From Bedellia somnulentella (Eukaryota; Arthropoda; Insecta; Lepidoptera; Bedelliidae), in the NCBI GenBank assembly GCA_963576735.1, contig OY755174.1:6448001-6512000 (forward strand): DNA of 64,000 nucleotides. Direction: 5' to 3'. The first letter of the stretch is position 1; the number at the start of each line of letters is the position of its first letter. The position numbers and the translations under genes are program-made. This document shows positions 11,277-22,674 of the stretch, piece after piece. Under the pieces are notes generated by a model that did not search any database, was not told where the DNA came from, and worked only from the letters and a program-made list of their open reading frames with translations.

Positions 11277-12989
11277 CATAAAAAAAAAGCTCCGCATATT
11301 TACAACTATATTTGGCAATGTTATAGCAAACCTTCGAAATTATTATACAAAGAAAATTTAATTTCATCTTGTATCGGCTGTCAACAAAGAGATCCCTTAG
11401 GACCAGCAATATTCAGCCTAGCTATCCATCCATACATTGAATCAATCGCCTCTAAATTCAATGTATGGTACCTAGACGACGAGACCATTGGTGGTGAAGC
11501 GAATACAGTATTAAACGACTTTCAAAATTTAAAATTATCTTTTTCATCCATTGGCCTAGATTTTAATTTCAATAAATGCGAATTATATATTAAAAACTGT
11601 CTGCCCAATGAAAAAAAAAAAGAAATAATAAATAAATTCAACGAAATAGCACCAAACATTACGGTCCTAAATAATGATTCGCTTCGTCTCCTTGGAGCCC
11701 CTCTAAACGAAAATTCTCTACCAGGTTTTATTCAAGACAAAATTTCAAAATTCAACCAATATTCGGAGCGTTTACAATCTATTAATCCCCATTTGGCCTA
11801 TACAATTATAAAATTCTGTTTGTTCGTCCCCAAATTCACCTATTTTTTAAGATGTTGCGACACTTGGAGGCTTGTTTCGGCTTTAAACGATTTAGACAAT
11901 ATTATACGAGATACGTTAAGCAAAATTCTAAATTGTAAATTTGATGACAAAAACTGGGATCAGGCTACCCTACCAGTTCGGTTTGGAGGTTTGGGCATAC
12001 GCAAACCATCTGACGTGGCTTTACCAGCTTTCTTGTCATCAGTACATTCTACAATTGATCTATACAAAAAAATTGTCAGTCCCTCTCTAGGTGACACAGA
12101 GATCAGTGGAATTGACGATGCCAAGACTGCTTGGATTGCATTGCTTGGTCCAGATTCGAGTGTTCCGACAAACATGGCTTCTCAGAGGTCTTGGGATGAC
12201 ATACTGTGCGGGCGGATTCAATTAAACCTCTTGAACTCTGCTTCCGATCCTGCACAGCGTGCTCGTCTCATGGCCTCTATGGAGCCTGAGTCGGGATACT
12301 GGTTGAATGCATTACCTTCTGAGGCGATTGGTACGTTACTGGACAGGTCGACTTTTTGTTTGGGAGTATGTTTGAGAGTTGGTGCCAAAATCAATGAAAT
12401 TCATCGTTGTCGTTGTGGAGTACAGGTTGACCAATGGGGCCACCACGGACTTTCATGCCCCCGCAGTGCAGGTCGCCTATCACGACATGCTGCCTTAAAT
12501 GATATCATCCGTCGGGCTCTTGTCAGCGCCCACGTGCCAGCCACCTTGGAACCTCCTGGATTAATGCGGGACGATGGCAAGAGACCTGATGGTATGACTT
12601 TGTTGCCTTGGAGAAATGGCAGGGCGCTGATATGGGATGCAACCTGTGTCGACACTCTTGCGCCTTGCCATTTATCCGGGTCGGCAGCACGGGCAGGTAC
12701 TGCTGCTGCCAACGCCGAGAGTTTCAAACGGCGTAAATACTCAGTTTTAACAAATGACTATCATTTCATACCTTTCGCCGTTGAAACTCTCGGCCCGTGG
12801 GGCAACGAGGCGCGGCTGTTCTTTAAAGAACTGTCCGCTCGCCTTGTGGAAGTGTGTGGTGATCCCAGAGCTGGCAGCTACCTCGGCCAACGCATTAGCT
12901 TGGCCATCCAAAGAGGGAATGCTGCTAGTATATTGGGCACGTTACCCTACACTGACAACGATGAATTTCACGAAATTTTTCGTTTGTAA
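11277..12989 (+). CDS. Partial retroelement polyprotein: RT palm/thumb plus CCHC and PD-(D/E)xK-like endonuclease
   Basis: The frame is open for 570 codons to TAA at 12987-12989, with no natural start because the 5' part is missing. Near the N-end, CYSKPSKLLY and GCQQRDPLGPAIFSLAIHP match the RT segment usually written G-QQGDPLGP. WYLDDETIGG follows as the catalytic box, with YLDD in place of the usual F/YADD and R for G in the QQGDP motif. About residues 370-390 hold a finger-like CRCGVQVDQWGHHGLSC (C-x1-C-x8-H-x4-C), then RH, then KRPDGMTLLPW and WDATCVDT. This is the layout of the restriction-like endonuclease of R2-type and related early-branching non-LTR elements: a CCHC motif and then a PD..D core. 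I cannot place the clade. It would cut target DNA and prime reverse transcription; this copy lacks most of the RT and is not autonomous. Confidence 0.8.
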   Translation, partial: HKKKAPHIYNYIWQCYSKPSKLLYKENLISSCIGCQQRDPLGPAIFSLAIHPYIESIASKFNVWYLDDETIGGEANTVLNDFQNLKLSFSSIGLDFNFNKCELYIKNCLPNEKKKEIINKFNEIAPNITVLNNDSLRLLGAPLNENSLPGFIQDKISKFNQYSERLQSINPHLAYTIIKFCLFVPKFTYFLRCCDTWRLVSALNDLDNIIRDTLSKILNCKFDDKNWDQATLPVRFGGLGIRKPSDVALPAFLSSVHSTIDLYKKIVSPSLGDTEISGIDDAKTAWIALLGPDSSVPTNMASQRSWDDILCGRIQLNLLNSASDPAQRARLMASMEPESGYWLNALPSEAIGTLLDRSTFCLGVCLRVGAKINEIHRCRCGVQVDQWGHHGLSCPRSAGRLSRHAALNDIIRRALVSAHVPATLEPPGLMRDDGKRPDGMTLLPWRNGRALIWDATCVDTLAPCHLSGSAARAGTAAANAESFKRRKYSVLTNDYHFIPFAVETLGPWGNEARLFFKELSARLVEVCGDPRAGSYLGQRISLAIQRGNAASILGTLPYTDNDEFHEIFRL

Positions 12990-13086
12990 TGTATATATTT
13001 AGTTTTAATTGAATTTTTATACCATGATTGTAAATATTTGTACTATAATGTAAATAAATAATTGAAATGCAAAAAAAAAAAAAAAA
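11281..13086 (+). mobile_element. 5'-truncated non-LTR retroelement with restriction-like endonuclease
   Basis: The unit begins abruptly near an A-run at about 11281, inside the reverse transcriptase domain. It carries one long frame to 12989, a short AT-rich 3' untranslated region, AATAAA at 13053-13058 and a 16-A tail at 13071-13086. Truncation in the RT domain plus a poly(A) tail is how target-primed reverse transcription usually leaves dead copies. I did not find a clear target-site duplication. The frame being still open suggests a fairly recent insertion. Confidence 0.85.
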
Positions 13087-13564
13087 TTGGCATGACCTAT
13101 TGACATGATATATTTTTAATGTGTAATTATTTCCCCAATTTTAATTTCTTATTGTGTGTGTTTTGATTTTAATTGTATTGTAATTATTATTTTTTACTTT
13201 TTTGACATTTTAAATAACATTGATATTATAATATAATATGAATTTTTGGATTGACAAGATAGGACTATTAGGACTTGAATATTTACACGCTTAATGGCAG
13301 AACAAGCTCAGGACATAATTTGAAATAAGAACTTGTTAAAACTCTTGTTTTCGTAAAAAAAAAGCATTTTTATTTTTTTATTATTTTTTATTTTAAAACT
13401 AATAAATTGTCGTTTCGTGGCAAAAATGTACTGTAATCATCAATATTTCTTAAAACGAGTTAAATATGTGTGTGTCTTGATACAGCCTACACTGTTCTAA
13501 CAAATGCATTAATACGAAGTAATTATGTACAGCACACCCTTCTAGGGACATGAACCCGGTCCTG
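13087..13564. other. AT-rich intron, possible remainder of older LINE 3' end
   Basis: The first part, TTGGCATGACCTATTGACAT and onward, may continue the 3' untranslated region interrupted at about 11280 (which ended TATTTGACAT). Nothing else recognised. Confidence 0.3.
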
Positions 13565-13579
13565 ATAATAACTTTAACA

Positions 13580-13945
13580 TAACATAAACGTTCACGCCGA
13601 ATATCCCCGAAGGGGTTGGCAGAGGTACTAATCACATAATAACATCACGTGACTTTGTCACCTGGTATTTAGAGTACCCACGTTTTGCATGGACAGTGTA
13701 CTCACGTGATAGGGGGCAGGCCTATCGCCGTTTTTTACGAATACACTGTCACATGACTAAGTACAACTCAGATGTTTTCCCTCACCGTTAACTACCATGA
13801 TAAATTAACCACACATATGTCTTTAGAAAAGACAAATTGGTGTAGGCCCGACCCAGGATTTGAACACTATTCGTTTGCACGATAACCGAGTGTTCTACCC
13901 ACTGGGCTATCACGGTTGTTAACACTTAAATAACATAATAATAAA
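13580..13945 (-). repeat. Family B tRNA-derived SINE, full length with target-site duplication
   Basis: Read on the minus strand it begins with a tRNA-like head at about 13920-13850: GTGATAGCCCAGTGGGTAGA (A-box-like TAGCCCAGTGGG) and GTTCAAATCC (B-box-like). A body follows with GGCGATAGGCCTGCCCCC and ACCAGGTGACAAAGTCACG, and then the 3' block CTCTGCCAACCCCTTCGGGG and a TTATGTTATG-type tail. A 15-bp direct repeat ATAATAACTTTAACA lies at 13565-13579 and 13946-13960, with extra AT-rich bases between the head and the right-hand copy. Pol III box matches are by eye. Confidence 0.85.
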
Positions 13946-14012
13946 ATAATAACTTTAACACTTAAATCGTTAAACCATACAAGTAAAAAAACTAAGTGTT
14001 TTTGTTTCTTAC

Positions 14013-14242
14013 CTCATCCAATGGACATCCAGAAGACATAAGAAGTTGTCGACTCTGGAGCAAAAGTAGTCTAAGCAGTTTGTCCTTGATATCTTGCAAA
14101 GGTGTAGGCCGGGGTCTTAGCAGCTGGATTCTCAGGGTGGCCACAGTGGTCAGCTCACCCAACACCTCACCCACCGTAGCTAAAGGAGCATCCGAGATAC
14201 GATCGAATGGCAGAGGCTTCCAGTTATTGATTTCCACTGAAC
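14013..14242 (-). CDS. dve: dve coding exon: COMPASS domain second half and start of Cut-like region
   Basis: On the minus strand an acceptor ending CCTACAG precedes 14242 and a donor GTAAGA follows 14013. Two bases complete a glycine codon left by the previous exon, then 76 codons follow to phase 0 (230 nt). The peptide reads from SVEINNWKPLPFDRI through a leucine-rich helical segment (RLLLLQSRQLLMSSGCPLDE). The joined product has no stop and continues directly into ITLAQICRG of the next exon. The leucine-rich stretch is the C-terminal part of the domain begun at 14864, and the junction region corresponds to the Cut-like segment described for Dve/SATB proteins. The intron separating it from the upstream exon is only 433 bp. 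An in-frame GTG near the exon start could be mistaken for an initiation codon, but the splice junction makes that unlikely. Confidence 0.88.
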
Positions 14243-14675
14243 CTGTAGGACAAATGAAATAACATGAGAAAGATTTTTTTTCATGTTGCAGACTAATTTA
14301 AAGTTTTTTGAAAATAGTACGAAATTAGTAATAATATAATAAATGAACAACCACATTTCCAATAAAGACCAGCTCTAAAGTAGATAACCTAATTCATATT
14401 TTTTTATTTTGACTACATGCAAGTAATACTAAAGTTGTAGTTTTAAAGTGTGTAGTTATACTGGAATTTTAACTAGACACATTGATTTCACACAAACAAG
14501 AAAGTTTCTAATATCCATGGTTCTAAAAAACATCCGAAGCATAAAGAACAAAAAGAATTTAATGATACGAATCATAAAAGAAATGAAGCGCGAAAGATTT
14601 GCCCGTATCCTCCGATGTGACGTTTATTTATCAAATATCAACTAATCTTTTATAACAATTATCTCAAAATCTTAC
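14243..14675 (-). other. dve: dve 433-bp intron
   Basis: Phase-1 intron between the two halves of the COMPASS-like domain. It is AT-rich and I see no repeat or gene in it. Confidence 0.85.
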
Positions 14676-14864
14676 CTTTAGCGGAAGCAGCAATCTCATG
14701 AGGATATCCGAGCCTCATCAGCGCCGCCGGCACCAGCTCGTGGAAGGCGGTGGCTGCCGGGATGATGACGTAACTGTCAGTTTCCACCACGGGACGGCGT
14801 CTCCATGCGCCTTCTTCGAGGGAAGATACCACTTCTACCACGCAGTGGACTGGGAGGGTTTTAC
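14676..14864 (-). CDS. dve: dve coding exon: COMPASS/ULD-like domain, first half
   Basis: The exon is bounded on the minus strand by an acceptor ending GTCTACAG at 14865 and a donor GTAAGA just below 14676. It takes two bases to complete a codon, then 62 codons, then one base (189 nt, phase 1 in, phase 1 out). The peptide begins GKTLPVHCVVEVVSS and runs through a segment ending MRLGYPHEIAASAKG. This pattern fits the COMPASS (ULD-like) domain shared by Dve and SATB proteins; in SATB1 the equivalent domain mediates oligomerisation. That role is transferred from the family and not shown here. GC content is well above the flanking intron, consistent with coding constraint. I am confident it is a dve exon and less so about the exact domain limits. 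Confidence 0.88.
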
Positions 14865-17800
14865 CTGTAGACAAAAAAAGAGAGTTATGTGGTCTTAGTT
14901 TATAATAGTGTTGTCTTATCTTCGCAGAAGACGTACGCAACAACTAAGTACGGGGCTGTTTTAGTAATTGTTTGTCTATACGGTTTGAAATACGGTTTCA
15001 ACAGGTTTTTCAAGCCACTTCTAAAAAGAGGAGGTATTGATTTCGACTACCGAGGGTTAGTGCGAAATCCAAATTGTGATCCAGAAGCAAATTGTAAGAA
15101 AAGTATTAATAAAAGTTTATTTTACCAACTTTTACCCCACCTAACTTCCAATAGTGACTAAGGAATTTTTTACCCGTAAGCTTTAGTTACTTCTATATGT
15201 CAATTCTATCCGTGATTTAAATAAACGTAACAAAAGATAAAAGAAGAATCTGTTACTAATTTCCACATTCATCCAGCACATTAAACCATTATTAATTATT
15301 ATAACATTAAACCAGCTAACTATTTCAAATGTCATCGCCAAAGCTGTTAAAGTAGTGTTAAAAAGCAAGAACATTTCGAATGCAATATCCTCACTAAGCC
15401 GGAGCAAAGCGCTGTCGCGTTTACGAAATAACAATTAATTTCGTGAAATATTCCGAAGCGATCCTCAAATCACGTCGGTAATCAGACGTGCCTAGCCATC
15501 TCTGGACAAGCAAATATCCCTCGTAATAACTTTGTTATCTCCAGTAAATATGAGATTTTCTGTAATCTTAGCTTCTGTTAACGAGATTTGCGTCTGTGTT
15601 TTGAATATTGTTTTTGAGTTAATTTGAATATGAATTACTGTAAGAAATGATGTCTCGAAAATAGGAGTAACAATTGATTTGGGAGAAAATATAGGTTACA
15701 GCTACACTTGAACAATACATTTATTAAAAATCACTAAAATATTAATATATTGTTTAATAAATACTAATAAAATATTAAATTAATTCAAAATACGTACGAA
15801 TGAAAACCTTAAAACTTGTTTTACAGCCTAATTGTTTTTTAAATGTTTGGTCAGTGTGAAATATACTAATGAAAAGTATAATATTTAAAAATGACATATT
15901 TAAAATAAATTTTCAGAAACTAGACAACAGAACCTAACAACTAAGGTACCAGTATAGTCAATACAAGTTATTACAACTAACTCCATACGGCACTTTCGCC
16001 AAAATTTCCAAGCTTCGAATAATTTAATATTAATAGGACAATGTCCACAGACTAAAATCCAAGGGATTTACTGACCAAAGGACCAGCTCTGTCGGACGGG
16101 AAATATCTAACCCTCAAATAATCCGAGGTTCATATTAAACCTGGAACTATCTGCGTCTGTGTACTGCGTTCTGCAAAGAACATGATAACGAAAACTATTG
16201 AAAGTTACTTAACGCGATTACCTGGGCTTAGAATTTCAGAATTATTTTGTGGTTAAACCCCTGTGGTAACTAAAGTTTGGGCCACACACCTACGGTTATT
16301 AAGAGATTATTTTGCCGCGAAAATAATTCTCGAAGTGCTCAAGACCCGTTGTTTTGTTATTGCTAATATCTGGAAATACGCGATATGGAAATTGAATAAC
16401 AAGTTTTGATATTGGTCGTTTGTTTAATACACAATTTACGGTAATGACAGTTTCATGTTGAAGATTCACTAATGTGTTTAATTTCATTGTTAAATAACTT
16501 TGTTTATTTTAATTGATGTTTAATTTATCTAGTTATTTTATTTTGGTAAGGCTTTAAATATATTTTTGTTCAATCATTGTTCTCATTAAAACGTTTAACT
16601 AGATAAAAAAAAACAATTGGAACTGCAGAGCTTTGTTTAAAAAGTGGGTAAGTTTTAGGATTTAAAAAAAGAAATTAATTAAAATCAGTATTTAGTTAAA
16701 GTGATCCTATCTCTGTATAATATAAATTAATAATACATAAACACACTAAATACTCTTTAGACTATTCAGCTATAAACTTCAACATTTTACCTAAAAATTA
16801 AGTTTTAAGTATAAGAAATGCAATGGACGAAAAGAAACATGAAGTATTTAATATAAGAGCGGAGAAGAGAGCTGAAACGTTCACAAAGAACGTCGGCAGC
16901 ATGGGCCGACAAAGTGATCATTTCCACCAAGCCTCGACGCGGAAGAAGGATTAATTATTATTATTTTATACATTAAGCATCGCTCTGGTTTTTTGCTGCG
17001 CTAACAAGTCAAAGGCATTGCTTTTCGCCTGAAAAGTTTCTAAATAATTAAAGCGCCTCTTTTGCTAAGAAGCAGTTCCGACGTCTTCACTAAGTGCTAA
17101 GGTTTAACGACTACGCTACTTATTTTGTGTGTTGTGATTCTTTGGAAAATAATTATAAGCTAACTCAGCAAAGTTAAGGAATAAAATTAGTTATATACAA
17201 CTGCCAATAAAATCAACTTAATATATTTTAATAATAGCTATTGCAATTATGTGACATAAATTAACATTACAATCTGAAATAATGCTATGTGAACACAATA
17301 TGCCGAATAAAAGGTGGCGCTATAATATATAGTTTTATAAAATTTCATTAGCTTTTACTAAAATCAACGCATGTTAGACCAAAATAAAATAATTAAAAAT
17401 AGAAAGTTTCTCACAATTTAACACCACTCTACGTCTTCTTCTAGTCACAACGTATTCCCCAATACTGTTTACAAAATCGCCGAATTTTTGCCTGTCTTTT
17501 TGAGTTTTATTGTGTTCATTTTTTAAGTATTGCCAATCAATATAAGTGCCAAAATATATTAAAAATTCAAGTAAATAGCTTAATCTATGCCGTATTTTCT
17601 TTTCACTCAAGTTAGTAAAGAGCATCATCTAATACTATAACATACTAAACAAGCAAGTATCAAGACATAACCGCAAAAACGCTAAGTAACCGCGTACCAG
17701 CTTCCGCGGCATGTTCGCTGCACAATGCATTATCTCAATATCCATCACACCTAGTTATCTTTATGTAACGATGTGTTAGAAGTTTACTGGGTTGTCAATA

Positions 17801-20116
17801 GCTCAAGTTATTGTGAGGTAGTTCGTAAATACTTAGGGGTTAAAATATATTTAGCTACGTTTGTTTTACAAAAAAATGGAAAAGACTAATTAGTTCTTGA
17901 AGTTTGTGGTTGTAGATAAATTAATTATATTTTCTAGTAAATTGATTTCAGGTATGAGGTTTTCTTAAATTGTATTTGAAAAATTTTAGCATTGGTTTAG
18001 TTTATTGTTTTTGTGATATGTGCATAATCTTCTCACTTCTGTTGATCTTTATATCCAAAGATTCAATAAAAAAATAATGAGAATTGTAATGGAAATTTTA
18101 ATATATTACCAAATCGCCATTCCCGTTATTAAATTTAATAAATTTTGAAAAAACAAATAAGATATAACGAATAAACTAGCCCACAAAGCTTGCAACTCCG
18201 TAAAATATTAACAATGAAAGTTGAGATTCAAAGTGTGTTCAGAAGTACAGCATTTTCATGTAAGGCTGTTCAGTAATAACGTATTCTCTGAAACGTTCTC
18301 ATTAGGGGGTTTTCGAAAGGCTTAGCTCCGAACAGTACCGGCAAAACTTCACTATAGAACTTCTTATCGCATTTCACTGGAATTAAATAAGATGCTACTT
18401 TTAAGATACCCTGAGCTTTGAAAATCTCTCTAATGAACTAGTTACTTTTGTAAATGAATATCGTTGTTTTTTCAAGCATTAAAATAAAAACAATGTCCCT
18501 TACAATTTATGATTTACCTCCTCATACATTATTCCAATTATTTTGTCTATTTTCATATGTAAAAAAGTTATCCCGACTTCTCTCAGCATGATATTACCTC
18601 CTCCACTAAACTATTAAGAACTAATCTACCACAGCTTTTACTTTTACGAACATATTTATATCAATTAAATTTTATCGCACGCCATTAAAAAATTAAAAAA
18701 CCGAAAACCTTTCTAATTTTCAACCTTAGTACCAGATCTAATTAAGTGGTAAAATGTCTTTAACCCTTCAAATAGCGGCTTAGTAAACACATATTCTAAC
18801 TGAAAAGGCTTTAGTAGATATGTCGGGAATCAAATTCGCCTCTCTACAGCTTACAGTCTCCCCTACTTCGGAATTAACAATGAGTGGAAAGATGCCACTT
18901 AGAGTTGACGACTCCAACTTCACTTAAGTACGGCACTGATCGTGTCTAGATTTGGGGAACGTAACATTTATATAAATGTACATATATATATATATTGATT
19001 AGGCAAGATACTTTATTAAGAATGTGTATTAAGGTGAAATACATATGTTCACGCCACTTACAGAGTTATTATGGTTATAATTTTAGAAATAGCTTTTTAC
19101 TATGTAATAGCTTACGTTACTTGAAAAGATAGCTTCTGAGTCTTATTAAAATAAAAATAAGACGAGAAAATAACTCTTATCGAATATTATGCGATAGAAA
19201 AAAGTATAAGAACTCTCTACCCATTGCCCGCTAAAGCGAAATGCAGCAAGAAGATATAATTCAATCACCTAATTTTCGATGCCAGAAATATTAAAATATT
19301 AAATATATGAACACATGTACACAGTATCAAGTTCCTATAAGCTGATTCGATACCCTGAAACCACTAAAATTAATCCCAACTACAATTGGATAATGCTAAG
19401 TGTACATAGACGATTGGGTAAGAGATTGGCGTGTTTAGTTGCCGCCACGGTCAGCAATGGACAGTGATCTGGTTATGACGGATAAGCCATCGCGTGACAG
19501 ATGAGGAAGCCACGTAAATACAGCGTCCTTAATCACTGCTTATTATTTGTACTTAGTACCAGACTTTTGGATTAAACCTAATTATTACTGGTACTCGTTT
19601 TTCTTTAAGTTAATTAGGTACAAACCACATTAAGCTAATTAGCATCTATGTAAAACATATATTACTTTATTGTTTTGAACATAAATTTCCGTAATCGATT
19701 ATTTTCAAGAAACAAAATATTTATTCATCCTATGTTAAATATATGCCGTACTAATTTATTTTTAGAAAGAAGAATACGAAGACTAACTGTCTGTTTCACT
19801 TAGCATAGTGATACAAACAATCTACATATGAATTCTTGGCAGTACAGTTTGTTTCTATTCTACCTTACCGTTTGCCACTCCCCTTTCAATACTTTGATAT
19901 ATTTGCATCCTTGTATCAAGGGTGGTTGCAATCTAACCCTAATCTCCTTACAACTGACCCTGAAACTTTCACCTGGTTCGCCAGACGGCTAATTCACCAC
20001 TCAGACGTGTGTTTTAACCAATTTTGTAGGATGAAATTGTTTGCAACTAGTTTACCTGGACTATTAAGTTTCATTTCTAATAAAAAAAAACGTATAAAGT
20101 GCTAGCTGGTAACGGA
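14865..20116. other. Intronic stretch, no gene seen
   Basis: AT-rich with a small (AT)n run at about 18978-18996. No repeat family or domain recognised. The short frames here (for example 19836-20105) lack any motif and splice support. Confidence 0.5.
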
Positions 20117-20160
20117 GGAGGCATTCAACCTCTATTTAATAATAGAGGTTGAATGCCTCC
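20117..20160. repeat. Perfect 20-bp inverted repeat hairpin
   Basis: GGAGGCATTCAACCTCTATT at 20117-20136 and its exact reverse complement at 20141-20160 are separated by TAAT. A snap-back of this precision is unlikely by chance, but its function is unknown. Confidence 0.9.
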
Positions 20161-20252
20161 TATATATTACACAAACACAAAAAATATATTACACAAACAC
20201 AAATATATATTACACACAAACATAAATATATATTACACGAACACAAAAAATA
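20161..20252. repeat. Short tandem repeat, about 22-26 bp unit
   Basis: Four imperfect units of the form TATATTACACAAACACAAA follow the hairpin at 20117-20160 without a gap. Confidence 0.85.
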
Positions 20253-20794
20253 TTTTCTGTGTAATTTGAGAAAAATGGCACAAGACCTAATAAAAACAAG
20301 CAAAAACTAAGTCGTTTTATAAATAGATCACCTTTTCCAACAATTTGCATGCGCACTTAATCTGAATTCCATAGATAGTCTGATACGTAGATAAAAATGG
20401 ATTAGACTCCAACATGATATTACCAATTAAATCGCCAAGAAAAGGAAGCAAAATACGGAATAAGCAATAAAAAACTAATTACCTATAATAACAGCTGCTG
20501 ACTTAAAATGCAATAACTAAGCAATAACGACAATTAAGTAACGTTTATCTTGCAATTGTGAAAAACTGTATGTAATTAATTACGGACTCTGTGATTGGCT
20601 CGTCTGAACTCTCGCATTTAGATTCTGTTCACTGTTAAGCCAATGATGTGTGACGGTTTTTTTCTTATCGCATTGTTTTGTCGACCTCCATGAAGGTATG
20701 TTCAAATATATTTTAATTTGTGAGTTATTTAGAATGTATGTATAATTAATATTTTCATTTTTAAACAAATATTAACATTGTATTTACATGATAG

Positions 20795-20990
20795 TGGAAC
20801 TATCGCCGCTTTCTACGGTATGGATACACCATCACATGACTAAGTGTAACTCAGTCACCTCGCCGTAAAACACATATATGAGTAAATAAAGACACAAAAG
20901 TGTATCCCGCCTTGAGATTTAAACATTTGAACCCAGACCTCTCTGCATCAAATCCAGTACTCTTTTACACTGAACTACCAAGGGTACATT
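20795..20990 (-). repeat. Family B SINE, diverged copy with tRNA-like head
   Basis: On the minus strand, ACCCTTGGTAGTTCAGTGTA then GGTCTGGGTTCAAATG form a worn tRNA-like head (A-box- and B-box-like). Then come body blocks related to the 13580-13945 copy (complement of ATCACATGACTAAGTGTAAC). It is truncated before the CTCTGCCAACCCC block. Confidence 0.65.
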
Positions 20991-22165
20991 AGTACTCTTA
21001 CTCGCTTTACGGGATACCCACTATAGAGTAGAATTGCTCTCATATGATTACTGTTACAATTAATGATTGCATCGTTTCATATAAAAAACCGGATTAAGCT
21101 AGTTATAAAAAACAATGTATTATGTTTGAACGTTTTCAAAATACAATGGAGCGGTCATCAAAGATCGTGGTGTGACCCGGATCCCTGGATATAAAACAAA
21201 ACTGGAGATAAGCTTAATTTTATCTGTTAATAGTTTATTTTGCTCATAATAGTGAAGCAAGAGTGTAAAAAATTACGCATTGTACTTTTACGATGATTAT
21301 GCCTTATCACTAATTGCGACCAATTAAATTTATCTCGATTATAAAATTCTGATACAATAATTTGCATATGTACAAAATATAATAATTTAATGGTCATCGG
21401 ATTTAAAAAGCATAAATAAAACAGATTCAATAAATATAAAAGAAGGCGGTTATGAATATACCGTAACTCAGTTAGAATACCCAGAGATCTAAAAACTTTT
21501 TAAGTGATTTGATAGATTAGGTGCTATGTCATCATAAAATAGCTAAGAATTTATTTTTGATTTTACTGCTAGCTCTAGTCAACTTTGTGATTCTTTTTTG
21601 TCGTAAGGATATGCAAGTATGTTGGTAGTATACCCTAGGTAACTATCAATAGAATTAATATGCTTACTGCTATGAATTTCAAAAAAGGAATAGACAGAGC
21701 CTAATAATTAAAAATAAAGCGTTAACTTTAAAGCTTACAATTCATGGGACCCAAACAACTGAACATATTATAATCAAAATAAACATCACAATTAATTTCA
21801 TGAGATTCCAAGATTACAATCACATTCGCACATGCGAAAATGTATGACAATTATATCAAATTCTCAAAGCGGGTTATTGAATAACTTATCCCCCAAAACT
21901 TCCCTCAACTTATTGTAACTTGAAGACAACATTATAATGGGAGCGATAACAATTGACATTCGTCACTGCAAACCTATGACGTCATGCCTTCTCGTTTTAA
22001 TTAAGCTTATCGGGGCGTTCATCATTGTGTTAAATTTTAACCATATTTGTTTTGATTAATGCGATATATATCGTATTGTTATATAAATGTGCCGCGATAC
22101 ACATTTTGCAATCATTTTGTTTTAATGATCAAGTGAAAGAAATTGGATTTAACTGGCTTTAATCT
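20991..22165. other. Intronic stretch, no gene seen
   Basis: AT-rich sequence with nothing I can assign. Confidence 0.5.
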
Positions 22166-22390
22166 GGTGTGTACTGTCGGCTTGGAATAGCACTAAACCA
22201 TTTCTGCGCATGGGTTTTGTGTGAAGAGACTAAGGGTTTAGGAACTTTTTAAATTATTGTTGGGCGATGTACCTAGAGACCCATCACCTTTTGTTTTATA
22301 TTTATAATCCTTAGCCGTTCAAGTTCCAAAAGTGGGGTATTATTTGGCTTAAAGTTCTGGTTTTATAGCTGTAAGTATATGTATGCACAC
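22166..22390 (+). repeat. Family A SINE-like repeat, diverged near full-length copy
   Basis: It starts GGTGTGTACTGTCGGCTTGG, keeps the ATGTACCTAGAGACCCATCA block, and ends TATAGCTGTAAGTATATGTA. It is more substituted than the copies at 28851 or 49370. Confidence 0.7.
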
Positions 22391-22576
22391 ATATGAATTT
22401 CATCATTATGGCGATATTCAGAGTTTCTTTAATTTTAATACACATAACTTTGAAACAACTTTACTACTTGGCACCCGAAAAGACATTTACACCTGTCGTT
22501 AAACAACCACATTTATTTAAGCTTGTACTTTCGAATAAGGATTACTTTTTATAATTTTTTGTCACTTAGTGTTTTT

Positions 22577-22674
22577 ACATACATACATACATATACTAAC
22601 GGCTATAAATCCCTTAACGTGGTAGCCAGATCTTTGGAATGAGAAATTCCTCAGCCACTTTTGGAATTTTTAGT
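22577..22674 (-). repeat. Family A SINE-like repeat, short 5'-truncated copy with 16-bp TSD
   Basis: Only about 98 bp of the 3' end are present, from the (CATA)n tail and ACTAACGGCTATAAATCCC to CCTCAGCCACTTTTGGAAT. A perfect 16-bp duplication GTCACTTAGTGTTTTT flanks it at 22561-22576 and 22675-22690. This is strong evidence for target-primed reverse transcription with 5' truncation. Confidence 0.92.

Larger units (their letters stand above)
6118..14012 (-). other. dve: dve 7.9-kb intron
   Basis: Intron between the exon ending at 14013 and the exon opening at 6117, phase 0. It holds two family A/B SINE copies and the truncated RT/endonuclease retroelement. About 6240-10230 shows no coding signal; a short GC-rich patch sits at about 7640-7850. 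Confidence 0.85.

Noticed and set aside
19836..20105. 89-codon frame before the hairpin
   Set aside because: No recognisable domain; composition like intron; no splice or neighbour support.
20161..20252. CRISPR-like array
   Set aside because: The units are imperfect AT-rich tandem repeats with no spacers, in a eukaryotic intron.
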